This document shows positions 1 to 8,642 of a stretch of 43,564 nucleotides of DNA, one piece after another (within the stretch, counting starts at the first letter, position 1; each line of letters begins with the position of its first letter). Location: contig DXEV01000040.1 of the NCBI GenBank assembly GCA_019114785.1, forward strand, positions 1 to 43,564, in the 5' to 3' direction. The translations under genes and the position numbers were made by a program. The notes under the pieces were generated by a model. The model did not search any database, was not told where the DNA came from, and saw nothing but the letters and a program-made list of their open reading frames with translations. Source of the DNA: Candidatus Anaerobiospirillum pullistercoris (GTDB lineage: Bacteria; Pseudomonadota; Gammaproteobacteria; Enterobacterales; Succinivibrionaceae).

Positions 1-157
1 AAAAAAAAAAAATGGCCGGATTTTGCAGTTAACCTCAATGAGTGAGATATATCTACATTGCCTATTGTTATTTCACCATCCAATCTCTGCTCCCGTGAAG
101 TTACATTAATGATGTGAGCTTAAGAGACTGGGGTGACTCATTCCTAAGGTTTGCATC

Positions 158-1090
158 ATGGCTATCTACGTAAATACTAACGTTTCCTCGTTAACGGGAC
201 GTAACTCCCTGAACAATGTTCAGAACCAACTGACCACTACCTACCAGCGTCTTTCCACTGGTATGCGCATCAACTCCGCTAAGGACGATGCCGCTGGCCT
301 CCAGATCGCTGACCGTTTAACCACCCAGATCAACGGCCTCAACCAAGGCAACCGCAACGCTTCTGACGGTATCGCTTTAGCTCAGACCGCTGAAGGTGCT
401 CTTGATGAAATCAGCTCGATGCTGCAAAAAGTTCGTACCTTAGCAGTGCAAGCTTCCACTGGCACCTTAACCTCCGATGATCGTGACTCTATCAAGAAAG
501 AGTCTGATTCTCTGGTGGCAGAAATCACTCGTATTGCTACCCAAACCACTTATGGTGGTAAGACCATTCTTGAAGGCGGTGAGGATACTCCTACCAACAC
601 CATGTTCAAGGGTGGCACTGAGGCAGGCACATTAGAGGTTCAAGTTGGTGCTAATAGTGGAGACAAAGTCACCATCCGTGTCGAGTGCTTTGTCTTCTCT
701 CAGCTGCTTGATAATGCAAATATTGCTGATATGGACAGCTCAGCAGGTCTTACCACCGGCAATTTGGATGGTGTTGATGATCGTTTCACTTTTGCCTTAG
801 ACTCGCAATCCAAAGCAAGCGCAGCTATCACCACTCTCGACACCTTAATTTCACAAGTTGACAAGCAACGTGCTGATTTAGGTGCCATCCAGAACCGTTT
901 AGAGAGCTCTATCCGCAACCAGAGCAACATCGTCACCAACGAGTCTGACGCTCGTTCCCGTATCCGTGATGCTAACTTTGCTGAAGAGTCCGCAAACCTG
1001 TCTCAACAGAGCATTATCCAGCAGGCTGCTGCCTCTATGCTCATGCAGGCTAACACCCGTCCACAGCTGGCTCTGTCCTTATTAGGCTAA
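158..1090 (+). CDS. fliC: Flagellin (first of two tandem copies)
   Basis: A 310-residue flagellin, the subunit of the flagellar filament exported by the flagellar type III system. The N-terminal D0/D1 region (about residues 1-140) has the typical NTNVSSL opening, the QRLSTGMRINSAKDDAAG block and LAVQAS. The C-terminal D1/D0 region (about 235-310) has RSRIRDANFAEE and ends in LLG. The variable centre is only about 95 residues, so the D2/D3 domains are essentially missing. A TAAGG ribosome site lies 8 nt before the ATG. It is followed by a second flagellin with the same spacing to its own start. No convincing sigma-28 promoter was found in the 157 bases upstream. Identification is secure; which filament role each copy plays is unknown. 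Confidence 0.97.
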   Translation: MAIYVNTNVSSLTGRNSLNNVQNQLTTTYQRLSTGMRINSAKDDAAGLQIADRLTTQINGLNQGNRNASDGIALAQTAEGALDEISSMLQKVRTLAVQASTGTLTSDDRDSIKKESDSLVAEITRIATQTTYGGKTILEGGEDTPTNTMFKGGTEAGTLEVQVGANSGDKVTIRVECFVFSQLLDNANIADMDSSAGLTTGNLDGVDDRFTFALDSQSKASAAITTLDTLISQVDKQRADLGAIQNRLESSIRNQSNIVTNESDARSRIRDANFAEESANLSQQSIIQQAAASMLMQANTRPQLALSLLG

Positions 1091-1095
1091 TCCAA

Positions 1096-1148
1096 ACTAA
1101 GTACCAATACTTAGTATTACCTCTGCTGCCCAGTAACGGGCAGCATTT
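1096..1148 (+). terminator. Double hairpin between the flagellin genes
   Basis: Two back-to-back perfect hairpins follow the first flagellin stop. ACTAAGTA pairs with TACTTAGT (1096-1115, CCAA loop), and TGCTGCCC pairs with GGGCAGCA (1124-1145, six-base loop), followed by only three Ts. The second could be a leaky terminator or an mRNA-stabilising structure that sets the ratio of the two flagellins. Confidence 0.6.
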
Positions 1149-1177
1149 AGCTTATTTGATTAAGATAGGAAAGCATC

Positions 1178-2092
1178 ATGGCTATCTACGTAAATACTAA
1201 CGTCTCCTCGTTGACGGGTCGTAACTCCCTGAACAATGTTCAGAACAATCTGACCACCACCTACCAACGCCTTTCCACTGGCATGCGCATCAACTCCGCA
1301 AAGGACGATGCCGCTGGCCTCCAGATCGCTGACCGTTTAACCACCCAGATCAACGGCCTTAACCAAGGTAACCGCAACGCTTCTGACGGTATCGCTTTTG
1401 CCCAGACCGCTGAAGGCGCTATGGACGAGATCTCCAGCATGCTGCAAAAGATCCGTACCTTAGCTGTGCAAGCCTCCACCGGCACCAATACCGAAGATGA
1501 TCGCAAGGCTATCGACAAAGAAGCTGAATCTTTAGTTTCTGAAATTAGACGTATTGCTAGCCAAACCACTTACGGTGGTAAAAAGATCCTCGATGGTGGC
1601 GATACTGGCGCTGCCACTATGTATACGAACAACAAACAAAGTGCTGGTCAGTTAACTCTGCAAGTCGGTGCAAATAGCGGTGATAAGGTCACATTTGATG
1701 TCGCCAATTTCTTATTCTCGCGACTTGGTACTGCTGTTAATGCTGGTACTCTTGGTGGAGGTAAAGGTTATGGCACAGCTAGTGGTGCTAGATTAAACCT
1801 CTCCACAGCCTCTGGTGCTAGCGATGTCATCACCATCATGGATGCCATGATTAAGTTCACCGATGCTCAGCGCGCTGACTTAGGTGCCATCCAGAACCGC
1901 TTAGAAAGCTCCATCCGTAACCAGAGCAACATCGCTACCAACGAGTCTGACGCCCGTTCCCGTATCCGTGATGCTGACTTTGCTGAAGAGTCCGCAAACC
2001 TGTCTCAACAGAGCATTATCCAGCAGGCTGCTGCCTCTATGCTCATGCAGGCTAACACCCGTCCACAGCTGGCTCTGTCCTTATTAGGCTAA
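1178..2092 (+). CDS. fliC: Flagellin (second tandem copy)
   Basis: A 304-residue flagellin with the same D0/D1 blocks as the copy at 158-1090: NTNVSSL at the start, QRLSTGMRINSAKDDAAG, LAVQAS, RSRIRDADFAEE, and LLG at the end. The central segment (about residues 140-230) differs strongly and is Gly/Ala/Thr-rich. The last 116 nt of the gene (1977-2092) are identical to those of the first copy (975-1090), and the region around the start is almost identical too, which suggests recent duplication or gene conversion of the ends. A TAGGA ribosome site precedes the ATG. Being short, the filament surface would expose mainly the variable loop, a usual site for glycosylation. Confidence 0.97.
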   Translation: MAIYVNTNVSSLTGRNSLNNVQNNLTTTYQRLSTGMRINSAKDDAAGLQIADRLTTQINGLNQGNRNASDGIAFAQTAEGAMDEISSMLQKIRTLAVQASTGTNTEDDRKAIDKEAESLVSEIRRIASQTTYGGKKILDGGDTGAATMYTNNKQSAGQLTLQVGANSGDKVTFDVANFLFSRLGTAVNAGTLGGGKGYGTASGARLNLSTASGASDVITIMDAMIKFTDAQRADLGAIQNRLESSIRNQSNIATNESDARSRIRDADFAEESANLSQQSIIQQAAASMLMQANTRPQLALSLLG

Positions 2093-2146
2093 TAGCCATC
2101 TATACACGAGTTTTAGAGCTTAGGCTCTACCAATTTTACCTTTCGC

Positions 2147-2175
2147 CTGCGAGGGCTTAGTCCTCGCAGATTTTG
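2147..2175 (+). terminator. Rho-independent terminator after the flagellins
   Basis: CTGCGAGG (2147-2154) pairs perfectly with CCTCGCAG (2162-2169), with a seven-base loop and ATTTTG immediately after. It lies 55 bases past the second flagellin stop and on the correct strand. Confidence 0.75.
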
Positions 2176-2449
2176 TGCTGTGTAAGGCACAGGAAGGTAA
2201 TACCGAATTAGCTCTTTGCTAATAGGTCTGGCCTACCTTAAACGGCTAACTACTACATAAGTAGTTTATGATGCACATATTTTTTTAGAGGTAGTTCTGA
2301 GTGGGGCTACCTCTCTTAAGATTTGGTGCATCGCTACGAACTATCCATTCATCTTCTGTCGGCAATATAGGTTGCATCTATAACAAATACTGCTCAAAGT
2401 CTGCTTAGACCTATATAGGCCTCAACTTCTTCAACAAGAGGATTGAGTT
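2176..2449. other. Intergenic region before the 838-residue gene
   Basis: Several short inverted repeats are visible, including AGAGGTAG with CTACCTCT (2287-2314) preceded, not followed, by a T run. No clear sigma-70 or sigma-28 promoter could be assigned. The promoter of the next gene is probably here. Confidence 0.4.
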
Positions 2450-4966
2450 ATGACTAAAGAATCGGTCTCTTCCCCTACAGACCACGCTGACACAGCGCCA
2501 AAAGCCAACGCCAGCTCTCACCCAGAGAACTCTCCGCAGATTAGTACTCAGACAAACAGCATTGGCAAAACTGCTGCTCAAATCATGGCCGCAACTGCAT
2601 CCGCGTTGCACCAAGTAGCTAATAGTGCTTCTGTGTCTGAGTCATCGTCATCATCAACAACGTCAACGTCAGCTGTTGCTGCTAACAAGTCTGCCCCATC
2701 CTCGTCCAATACAATGCTGCGTGACGATCCTTCCCCGTCTCCTACTCCACCTGCCCCTTTACCTAAGCCAAAACCTTTTGCTGACCAGTTCTATGAAGCC
2801 GTTAATGACGTATTAGGCGGCACTAACGATCAACAGTTTCTAATGTTGACCATGCCAGGGCAAATTTTAGATCCCTTCACCTACCAATGGGATTACCAAC
2901 AAGGGGTCAAGCCAACACGCGTGAGCATGCAAGAGTTCTTGCTGAGTGAAAAGCTTTTTGATCCTTGCACCATGACTGGTGCTGACAATGGCTTCACCCT
3001 TGCCCACCAATATCGCTCTGCTCTAGATAATCTCACCCCTAGACTTGATGCAAAGCTAGCAGAGGATAAAAACGAGCTCCGTCTCTTCTTGCTCACCAAA
3101 TACCCTGATCGTTTTGATGCTTACGGCAACCAGCTCAATGTGGCCCAAGTGTACACATCACTCATGGATGCCTATGTTGCTGAGCAACACAAATTCGCCA
3201 TCGAGCTTGATAACGTCAAGAAAAACCTACATTCCACCTACCACAAAGATCAAGATTACGAAAACGCCTATCTTGACTGGTACTTTACCAACGCAGACTC
3301 CTACCTCAACGTCATCAACGCGAAATACTCCGCGATCTTGCAAGTATTTACCCCCAACGATATGTCGATCCTCGAGGGCATTTTGGACAGCGGCACAGGA
3401 GCAGAGTTAGAGCAAGCCCGTCGTGTTCTCAATAACTTCGGCAAAACCTCTCCAAATGGCAGCACCATATACCCTGTGCAATTTGTGCCTGACAACTGGT
3501 TCGAGCTCTTAACTGAAGGCCAAAAAATCGAGGATGCCTTAGAAAGTGTCGAAGCTCTCAGCACTCGCTTATCTCTACTCGAAACACGGCGTAATTCTCT
3601 CAATGCCCAGCTCCTCACCTTAAGTAGCTACCTCCCAGATAAAACAGAGGTGCAAACTGCTATTGATAACGCCAAGCAGGCCCAAACTGCATTAGATTCG
3701 GCCAGAAATGATCTCATGGCTGGTTATGGCAGTGGTGCTGGTCGTGTCATCGATGCTGTGGCTTCCTTAGCTCAATCTCAACTGTTTGGGCCTAAATCAC
3801 CTCAACTGGACGAAGAGATCGCCCGTCAATGCCAGTACAACAATATTGATCCAAATTCTACTGGCACCGGCAAAACGACTACCTTTATCGATGCCATTAA
3901 GGCTCTGATCTCTGCTGATGACGGCATCATTCAAAAACAAACAGCTCTGGTGAACTCTGCTGCGGAGCTATCCAAAGCCTTAGCCGATGCTTCTTCCAAG
4001 CAAAATATCAGCAGTCTTTCGACAGCTATCAACAGTCTGCAAGGCCAAATTGACGGTTTAGATCAGGAGATCCAAACCCTTCGCGTCAAGATAGATCAGG
4101 CCGTGCTCGCTCGTTCTCAAAGCATCGCCTCTGGCGATAAAGACGCTCTTGCTTCTACTGACACACTTCCTGACGGTTTTACCCAGATCGTTATTGAGAG
4201 TGCCGCTTCTGCCATGACCACACAATCCAAGATGGTGAACAGTGCTACTGCCCACAGTTATGGTTCCCATTTCTTCTTCTGTGGTCTATCGAGCTCATCA
4301 AGTCAGGCTGACTCTTCTTTCCAAAGCTTTTCCGCCAGCACTGAATCCAAGGTGCAGATCGCTCTAAACGTAGCCAAAGTGAGCTTCATTAGAGAGTGGT
4401 TCAACCCAGGCGTCTTTGCTCTGACTAAAGACATGTACCGCTTTTCTAAAAGCCGTATTTCTCCAAACAAAGTCGTCACCCACGACGCAGCAGGCTTTAA
4501 GGAGATGCAGGACTGCATTTTCCCTTGCTATCCAGTGGCTATGGTCATTGCTCGAGATATCACCATCCGTGTACTAAATTCATCATCCATCTCTTCTGAT
4601 TTTGCGCATAGCTGCGAACAGCACTCTGCCGTAGGTGGCGGTTTCTTGTTCTTTGGCGGTAGCTCTTCTTCGTCGCACACCGATTCACAATCAAACAGCA
4701 AAGCGGTGTCTGACAGTAAATCAGTGACCATCCACTTTAACGCACCTCAGATCATCGGCTACTACTTAGAACAAGTGCGTCCAGATCTGAGCACACCAAT
4801 CACCGGTGCATCTGATCCAGAAAACACCAACATTAAGGATTTTGTGAAGGCCTACAAGAACATGCTGGCTGCTATGAACGACCAACATCAGATCCAGCAG
4901 CAAGTCAGAGACCTGCAACAAAAGCACTCACTGCATATGCCTGATGCTACGTCACCAACGGAATAA
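2450..4966 (+). CDS. Large protein of unknown function with repeated Ser-rich module
   Basis: I do not recognise this 838-residue protein with certainty. There is no signal peptide and no clear membrane segment. Residues 1-110 are Ser/Thr/Ala/Pro-rich and probably disordered. Residues about 340-430 and 490-560 have Gln/Ala/Leu heptad-like runs that look like coiled coils. The C-terminal third has two similar modules. Each has an aromatic stretch followed by a serine run (HFFFCGLSSSSS near residue 607; GGGFLFFGGSSSSS near 728) and then a short beta-like hydrophobic segment. Between them lie REWFNPGVF and a hydrophobic strand PVAMVIARDITIRV. I have a vague impression of similar motif order in a scattered family of uncharacterised proteins, but cannot name it. 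An AGAGGA site lies 8 nt before the ATG. It precedes another unknown gene and a formyltransferase-like gene on the same strand. Confidence 0.85.
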   Translation: MTKESVSSPTDHADTAPKANASSHPENSPQISTQTNSIGKTAAQIMAATASALHQVANSASVSESSSSSTTSTSAVAANKSAPSSSNTMLRDDPSPSPTPPAPLPKPKPFADQFYEAVNDVLGGTNDQQFLMLTMPGQILDPFTYQWDYQQGVKPTRVSMQEFLLSEKLFDPCTMTGADNGFTLAHQYRSALDNLTPRLDAKLAEDKNELRLFLLTKYPDRFDAYGNQLNVAQVYTSLMDAYVAEQHKFAIELDNVKKNLHSTYHKDQDYENAYLDWYFTNADSYLNVINAKYSAILQVFTPNDMSILEGILDSGTGAELEQARRVLNNFGKTSPNGSTIYPVQFVPDNWFELLTEGQKIEDALESVEALSTRLSLLETRRNSLNAQLLTLSSYLPDKTEVQTAIDNAKQAQTALDSARNDLMAGYGSGAGRVIDAVASLAQSQLFGPKSPQLDEEIARQCQYNNIDPNSTGTGKTTTFIDAIKALISADDGIIQKQTALVNSAAELSKALADASSKQNISSLSTAINSLQGQIDGLDQEIQTLRVKIDQAVLARSQSIASGDKDALASTDTLPDGFTQIVIESAASAMTTQSKMVNSATAHSYGSHFFFCGLSSSSSQADSSFQSFSASTESKVQIALNVAKVSFIREWFNPGVFALTKDMYRFSKSRISPNKVVTHDAAGFKEMQDCIFPCYPVAMVIARDITIRVLNSSSISSDFAHSCEQHSAVGGGFLFFGGSSSSSHTDSQSNSKAVSDSKSVTIHFNAPQIIGYYLEQVRPDLSTPITGASDPENTNIKDFVKAYKNMLAAMNDQHQIQQQVRDLQQKHSLHMPDATSPTE

Positions 4967-5215
4967 GCTGCACTCCAACCGTAACTGGGGCACAAGTTGG
5001 AAATAGGTGCTGAGCTCAGTCGCAATCTTTCCGTGCTGCTTACATTATCTGAGCTACTTGATCTGAGCTACTTGCAACATCTTGGTCTGTTTGATCTCGT
5101 TTTCCAATCTATGCACCAGCCACAGCCCACTAACGCGATCATTACTTCGCCCCCTGCTCTGGTAAGCCCTACCTTGTGGCTTGCCAGATAAATCTAAACA
5201 TACATAGGAACTCTC

Positions 5216-5986
5216 ATGATCGATCCCAACTCTAACGACCTGATCCTTGGTTCACAGCTAAGTCGCCATCATGACTTACTGCCACACTTAGTGCGCTCAG
5301 AGCGCCAAGGTCAAGCCGTTATCCATCACCTCAATCCGCCGATCAGCCCTGAAGGCAAGTTGTACACTTTGAGCCCTGAAGATCAGGATCTCAAAATCGT
5401 CTTCCGTGCTATGTCCGACGGCTCTGGTTTCTACCCATACGACGTCTACAACCCTCAGCATATCAGCATGGACAGCGACACCTTAGGAACCACTGCAGGC
5501 GAGTACATCGTGGTACCGCTCAGATCAACCAGCGCTACACCGTATGGCTTTGGTTCACAACAAGTTTTTGTCGCAAATGTGATCGGTTCTAAAGACGATC
5601 CCAAGCCTATTGCTGTCAATTCTTGGATAGACGTCATTAAGAGCGTTTTAAACTTAGAAAAAACTTCATGCCAAGTGAGGGAAGATCTTATATATGACGC
5701 CGATAACAACACACAAGTCTCAGCCAAAGACTTCGCAACTCAAAAACAAGCAACCGAAACAAGATCGAGCATAAACATTAACACGTTGGTTGGTGGACAT
5801 GTAGTGCAAGACTCACGCAACAAAACAGTTTCGGCGGGCGAAACCGTCTATCTGATGGCGATACGTCAGTGGCTTAATATCCTGAGCTACCCTATAACCG
5901 AAAAAGACTGGGGGACTGAATTCGCCATGCAGACAATACCAAATGCTGTCGGCGTGAAGCTTTCAGGTTACCTCTGTAGAGGTTAG
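5216..5986 (+). CDS. Hypothetical protein, companion of the 838-residue gene
   Basis: A 256-residue protein that I do not recognise. It has no signal peptide or membrane segment. The first half is rich in Pro, Asp and short polar turns (SGFYPYDVYNPQH near residue 70, then GEYIVVPLRS), suggesting a compact beta-rich fold. The second half has a more AT-rich, less biased codon use than the first. A TAGGAA ribosome site lies upstream. The gene starts 249 bases after the 838-residue gene, and its stop lies five bases before the next start, so it is probably co-transcribed with the following formyltransferase-like gene. A protein partner of the 838-residue product is a guess from position only. Confidence 0.75.
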   Translation: MIDPNSNDLILGSQLSRHHDLLPHLVRSERQGQAVIHHLNPPISPEGKLYTLSPEDQDLKIVFRAMSDGSGFYPYDVYNPQHISMDSDTLGTTAGEYIVVPLRSTSATPYGFGSQQVFVANVIGSKDDPKPIAVNSWIDVIKSVLNLEKTSCQVREDLIYDADNNTQVSAKDFATQKQATETRSSININTLVGGHVVQDSRNKTVSAGETVYLMAIRQWLNILSYPITEKDWGTEFAMQTIPNAVGVKLSGYLCRG

Positions 5987-5991
5987 AAAAA

Positions 5992-6699
5992 GTGGCTTCC
6001 TTAACTAATCTTCCAGCTGAACAAGGCCACTCCAACGCCGCTTCTGTCATGGCTACAAAGGTTGCAGTTCTCACCACTCCGCAGCAATGGTTCGTTCCCT
6101 ACGCGGAGCAATTAGCACGAGAGCTGCAATGCCATTTGTTCCTGCGCCATGAGGATGTTCCACCAATGATTGAGACGGTCTTCATCCTCTCATATCACCG
6201 CATAATCCCCGAACATTACCTCAAGCAGCATCGCCATAACCTCGTGATCCATGCATCTGATCTGCCTCAAGGCAAAGGCTGGGCTCCCCTCACATGGCAA
6301 GTCTTGGAGGGCAAAAACGACATTGTCTTTACGCTCTTCGAGGCCGATGCCAGTACCGATAATGGCCCGTTTTACCTGAAAAAGACCTTACACCTCAGCG
6401 GATATGAGCTTGCTCCAGAGCTACGTGCACTACAAGCTCAGTTCTGCATCTCAATGTGTAAGGAATATCTTGCACACCAAGACGAGCTCCCAGCTCAACC
6501 ACAGAGTGGCAGTGAGTCGTTTTACCGCAAGCGTACTGCCGTTGATAGCCAGATTGACTTAGCTCAAACCTTAGAGCAGCAATTTAACCTACTGCGCACA
6601 GTCGACAATAACGACTACCCTGCATTCTTTATTAAGGATGGTCGCAAATACATCCTTAAAATCTATCACGACCCCGAGTACACACCGCAAGATGCCTAA
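5992..6699 (+). CDS. Formyltransferase-fold protein, probably sugar N-formyltransferase
   Basis: A 235-residue protein resembling the formyltransferase (GART) family, which moves a formyl group from N10-formyltetrahydrofolate to an amine. The key block is IHASDLPQGKGWAPLTWQVL (about residues 83-102), containing the catalytic His, with an Asn shortly before it. A later acidic segment, TLFEADASTDNGP, supplies the likely catalytic Asp. The end, YPAFFIKDGRKYILKIY, resembles a small C-terminal strand cap seen in sugar formyltransferase-like proteins of surface glycan loci. The start is GTG, supported by AGAGG about nine bases upstream. An in-frame ATG at 6049 has no ribosome site, although the domain proper begins there. 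It is too short for methionyl-tRNA formyltransferase (about 315). Flagellin glycan modification is an inference from the flagellin genes nearby. Confidence 0.72.
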   Translation: MASLTNLPAEQGHSNAASVMATKVAVLTTPQQWFVPYAEQLARELQCHLFLRHEDVPPMIETVFILSYHRIIPEHYLKQHRHNLVIHASDLPQGKGWAPLTWQVLEGKNDIVFTLFEADASTDNGPFYLKKTLHLSGYELAPELRALQAQFCISMCKEYLAHQDELPAQPQSGSESFYRKRTAVDSQIDLAQTLEQQFNLLRTVDNNDYPAFFIKDGRKYILKIYHDPEYTPQDA

Positions 6700-6819
6700 G
6701 CAGAGCAGTCTTTGAACCTACTACTCAAAGCCATGATTTGGACAACAAGACAAACCTGCCTAAGGCTCTGCTGGTGACCTATAGCAATCCAGCGCCCGCC
6801 CCAATTCTTGCGCCCATTA

Positions 6820-6857
6820 GCAAAACGGCCCAGCAAGTGCAAACTCGCTGAGCCGTT
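6820..6857 (-). terminator. Rho-independent terminator downstream of purA
   Basis: On the minus strand AACGGCTCAGCGAG pairs with CTTGCTGGGCCGTT (14 pairs including two G-U), with loop TTTGCA and TTTTG following. The two wobble pairs make it stable only on the minus strand, which assigns it to purA. Two more hairpins lie between it and the stop: GCCTAAGCT with AGCTTAGGC, and ATGTGCT with AGCACAT. Confidence 0.85.
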
Positions 6858-6917
6858 CTGTCATAAAGCCTAAGCTTAGCTTAGGCTTGCTAGCCTATGT
6901 GCTTTAGCACATGGGTT

Positions 6918-8216
6918 TTAGGCCATTGGGTTGTTGACCATAATGGTCTGCTCACGCTCTGGGCCAGTGGAGATGATAGCAACTGGAATAGTAGCTAACT
7001 CCTCTAAACGGCGAATGTACTTCTGAGCGTTTACTGGTAAGTCCTCAAACTTGGTAATACCAACGGTCGACTCGCTCCAGCCTGGCATGCTCTCATACAC
7101 AGGGGTCACTTGAGCGTACTCGTAAGCTGCCAGAGGTGGCAGGTCGCTTAAGGTACCATCGGCCAGCTTGTACTTAGTGCAGATCTTGATCTCATCCATG
7201 CCGTCTAAGACGTCGATCTTCATTAAAGCTAAGCCAGATAAGGAGTTAATGTCCACAGCACGACGCATAGCCACAGCATCGTACCAGCCCACACGACGTG
7301 GACGACCAGTCACAGCACCAAACTCAGCACCGCGCTTTCTGATCTCCTCACCTAAGGCATCAGTTAACTCTGTAGGGAATGGGCCGCCACCAACACGGGT
7401 GGTATAGGCCTTACAAATACCTAAAACGTAATCAATGTGACGTGGGCCAGCACCAGAGCCAGTGCAGCAACCACCAGCCACAGTGTTAGAAGAGGTCACG
7501 TATGGATAGGTACCGTAGTCGATATCGAGGAAAGTACCCTGAGCACCCTCAAACAGGATCTTCTTACCCTGAGCACGGGCATCAGCCAGAATAGCGGAGA
7601 TATCAGCCACCATAGCCAGCAGGCGGTCACGGATCTTCTCTACACCCTCTAAGATCGACTCATAAGAGACTTCTTCGGCATCAAAGTAGTTCTTTAAGCA
7701 GAAGTTACGGTAATCCAGCAGAGTCTTGAGCTTCTCCTTAAAGACGTTCATGTCATAGAGATCGCCCACACGCAGGCCGCGACGAGCTACCTTATCTTCG
7801 TAGCAAGGGCCAATACCACGACCAGTGGTACCAATAGCATTAGCACCGCGCTTGCGCTCAGAAGCCTTATCAATAGCCACGTGGATTGGCAGCAATAAGG
7901 AGGAGGCAGCAGAGACCTTAATGCGCTGCTCGGCATCAGTGATACCAGAGGCTTTGAGCTCTTCGATCTCAGTGAATAAGGCCTCAGGAGAGACGACAAC
8001 ACCAGAGCCAATTAAGCACTGGCAGGAGGAGTGCAGGATGCCAGAAGGCACTAAGCGCACCACGACCTTCTTTTCGCCCACCACTAAGGTATGACCGGCA
8101 TTGTTACCGCCCTGACTTCTGACGACGATATCAGCATTGACGGTCAAGAGGTCGGCAATCTTACCCTTACCCTCGTCACCCCATTGGGTACCAAGCACAA
8201 TTACGTTGTTAGGCAT
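6918..8216 (-). CDS. purA: Adenylosuccinate synthetase
   Basis: A 432-residue enzyme, the usual length for the family, that joins IMP and aspartate using GTP to form adenylosuccinate, the first committed step to AMP. It opens with the family GTP-binding segment [18 protein letters not shown], followed by NNAGHT, then [13 protein letters not shown] near residue 130, [20 protein letters not shown] near 230, and a C-terminal STGPERE. Located downstream of hflC as in enterobacteria, but here separated from it by two genes of unknown function. The start is set by [13 protein letters not shown]; the ribosome site is weak. Confidence 0.98.
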   Translation of the reverse strand: MPNNVIVLGTQWGDEGKGKIADLLTVNADIVVRSQGGNNAGHTLVVGEKKVVVRLVPSGILHSSCQCLIGSGVVVSPEALFTEIEELKASGITDAEQRIKVSAASSLLLPIHVAIDKASERKRGANAIGTTGRGIGPCYEDKVARRGLRVGDLYDMNVFKEKLKTLLDYRNFCLKNYFDAEEVSYESILEGVEKIRDRLLAMVADISAILADARAQGKKILFEGAQGTFLDIDYGTYPYVTSSNTVAGGCCTGSGAGPRHIDYVLGICKAYTTRVGGGPFPTELTDALGEEIRKRGAEFGAVTGRPRRVGWYDAVAMRRAVDINSLSGLALMKIDVLDGMDEIKICTKYKLADGTLSDLPPLAAYEYAQVTPVYESMPGWSESTVGITKFEDLPVNAQKYIRRLEELATIPVAIISTGPEREQTIMVNNPMA

Positions 8217-8642
8217 GTCAAAAACTCGCAGACACAGACAGTGAAGAAGAAAGACCTAGGGCGGGAAAAGCTCACCTCAAGCACACAGCGAAAGCTCGAA
8301 GTCACCTGCACCCAAAAGCACTAAACCACCTAGGTGCCGCCTCTTCTGCACTAATAACAAAAATTACAGACTAAGACGCGACAAAGAACGCTAGTCTGCC
8401 CCTTAGCCCATGTGTCCGGACTAAGGCCAAATTTGCAAAGCAAATTTGCAAAGCAAACTTTATGAGTTTACCGCAAAAAAGCTGATTTGTCAGGGGTTTT
8501 GCGCTACTTTGTGGTGCGACCTCATAAGTGATCGCTAAGTGATCGGCAAAGAGCTGATACAGCACACCAAAGCAATGGCTACTAGCGGTGATACCAGCTC
8601 TCCCTCGATCCTCAAAGCTCACTCTTTTCTTCCTGCTAAGCC
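8217..8642. repeat. Spacer upstream of purA with a 13-bp tandem repeat
   Basis: This 426-base spacer holds the unit CAAATTTGCAAAG twice in tandem (8428-8453) plus a partial third copy. An inverted repeat, CCTTAG with CTAAGG (8401-8426), lies next to it. It must contain the 3' end region of the gene at 8643 and the purA promoter, but no convincing -35/-10 pair was found. An 83-codon minus-strand open frame here looks like chance. Confidence 0.5.

Noticed and set aside
1-12. Run of twelve As at the left edge
   Set aside because: At the window edge it cannot be judged; it may be a terminator tail or a chance tract.
100-157. Possible sigma-28 flagellin promoter upstream of the first flagellin
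   Set aside because: TGAAGTTA resembles a -35 but the correctly spaced -10 agrees with GCCGATAA at only about three positions.
4997-5191. 64-codon open frame between the 838- and 256-residue genes
   Set aside because: TTG start without a ribosome site, repeated leucine words and no family resemblance.
5992-6699. Methionyl-tRNA formyltransferase (fmt)
   Set aside because: Too short, lacks the full C-terminal tRNA-binding domain, and the HASDLPQGKGW block fits sugar formyltransferase-like proteins better.
8371-8622. 83-codon minus-strand frame upstream of purA
   Set aside because: No ribosome site, and it overlaps the tandem repeat; composition looks random.
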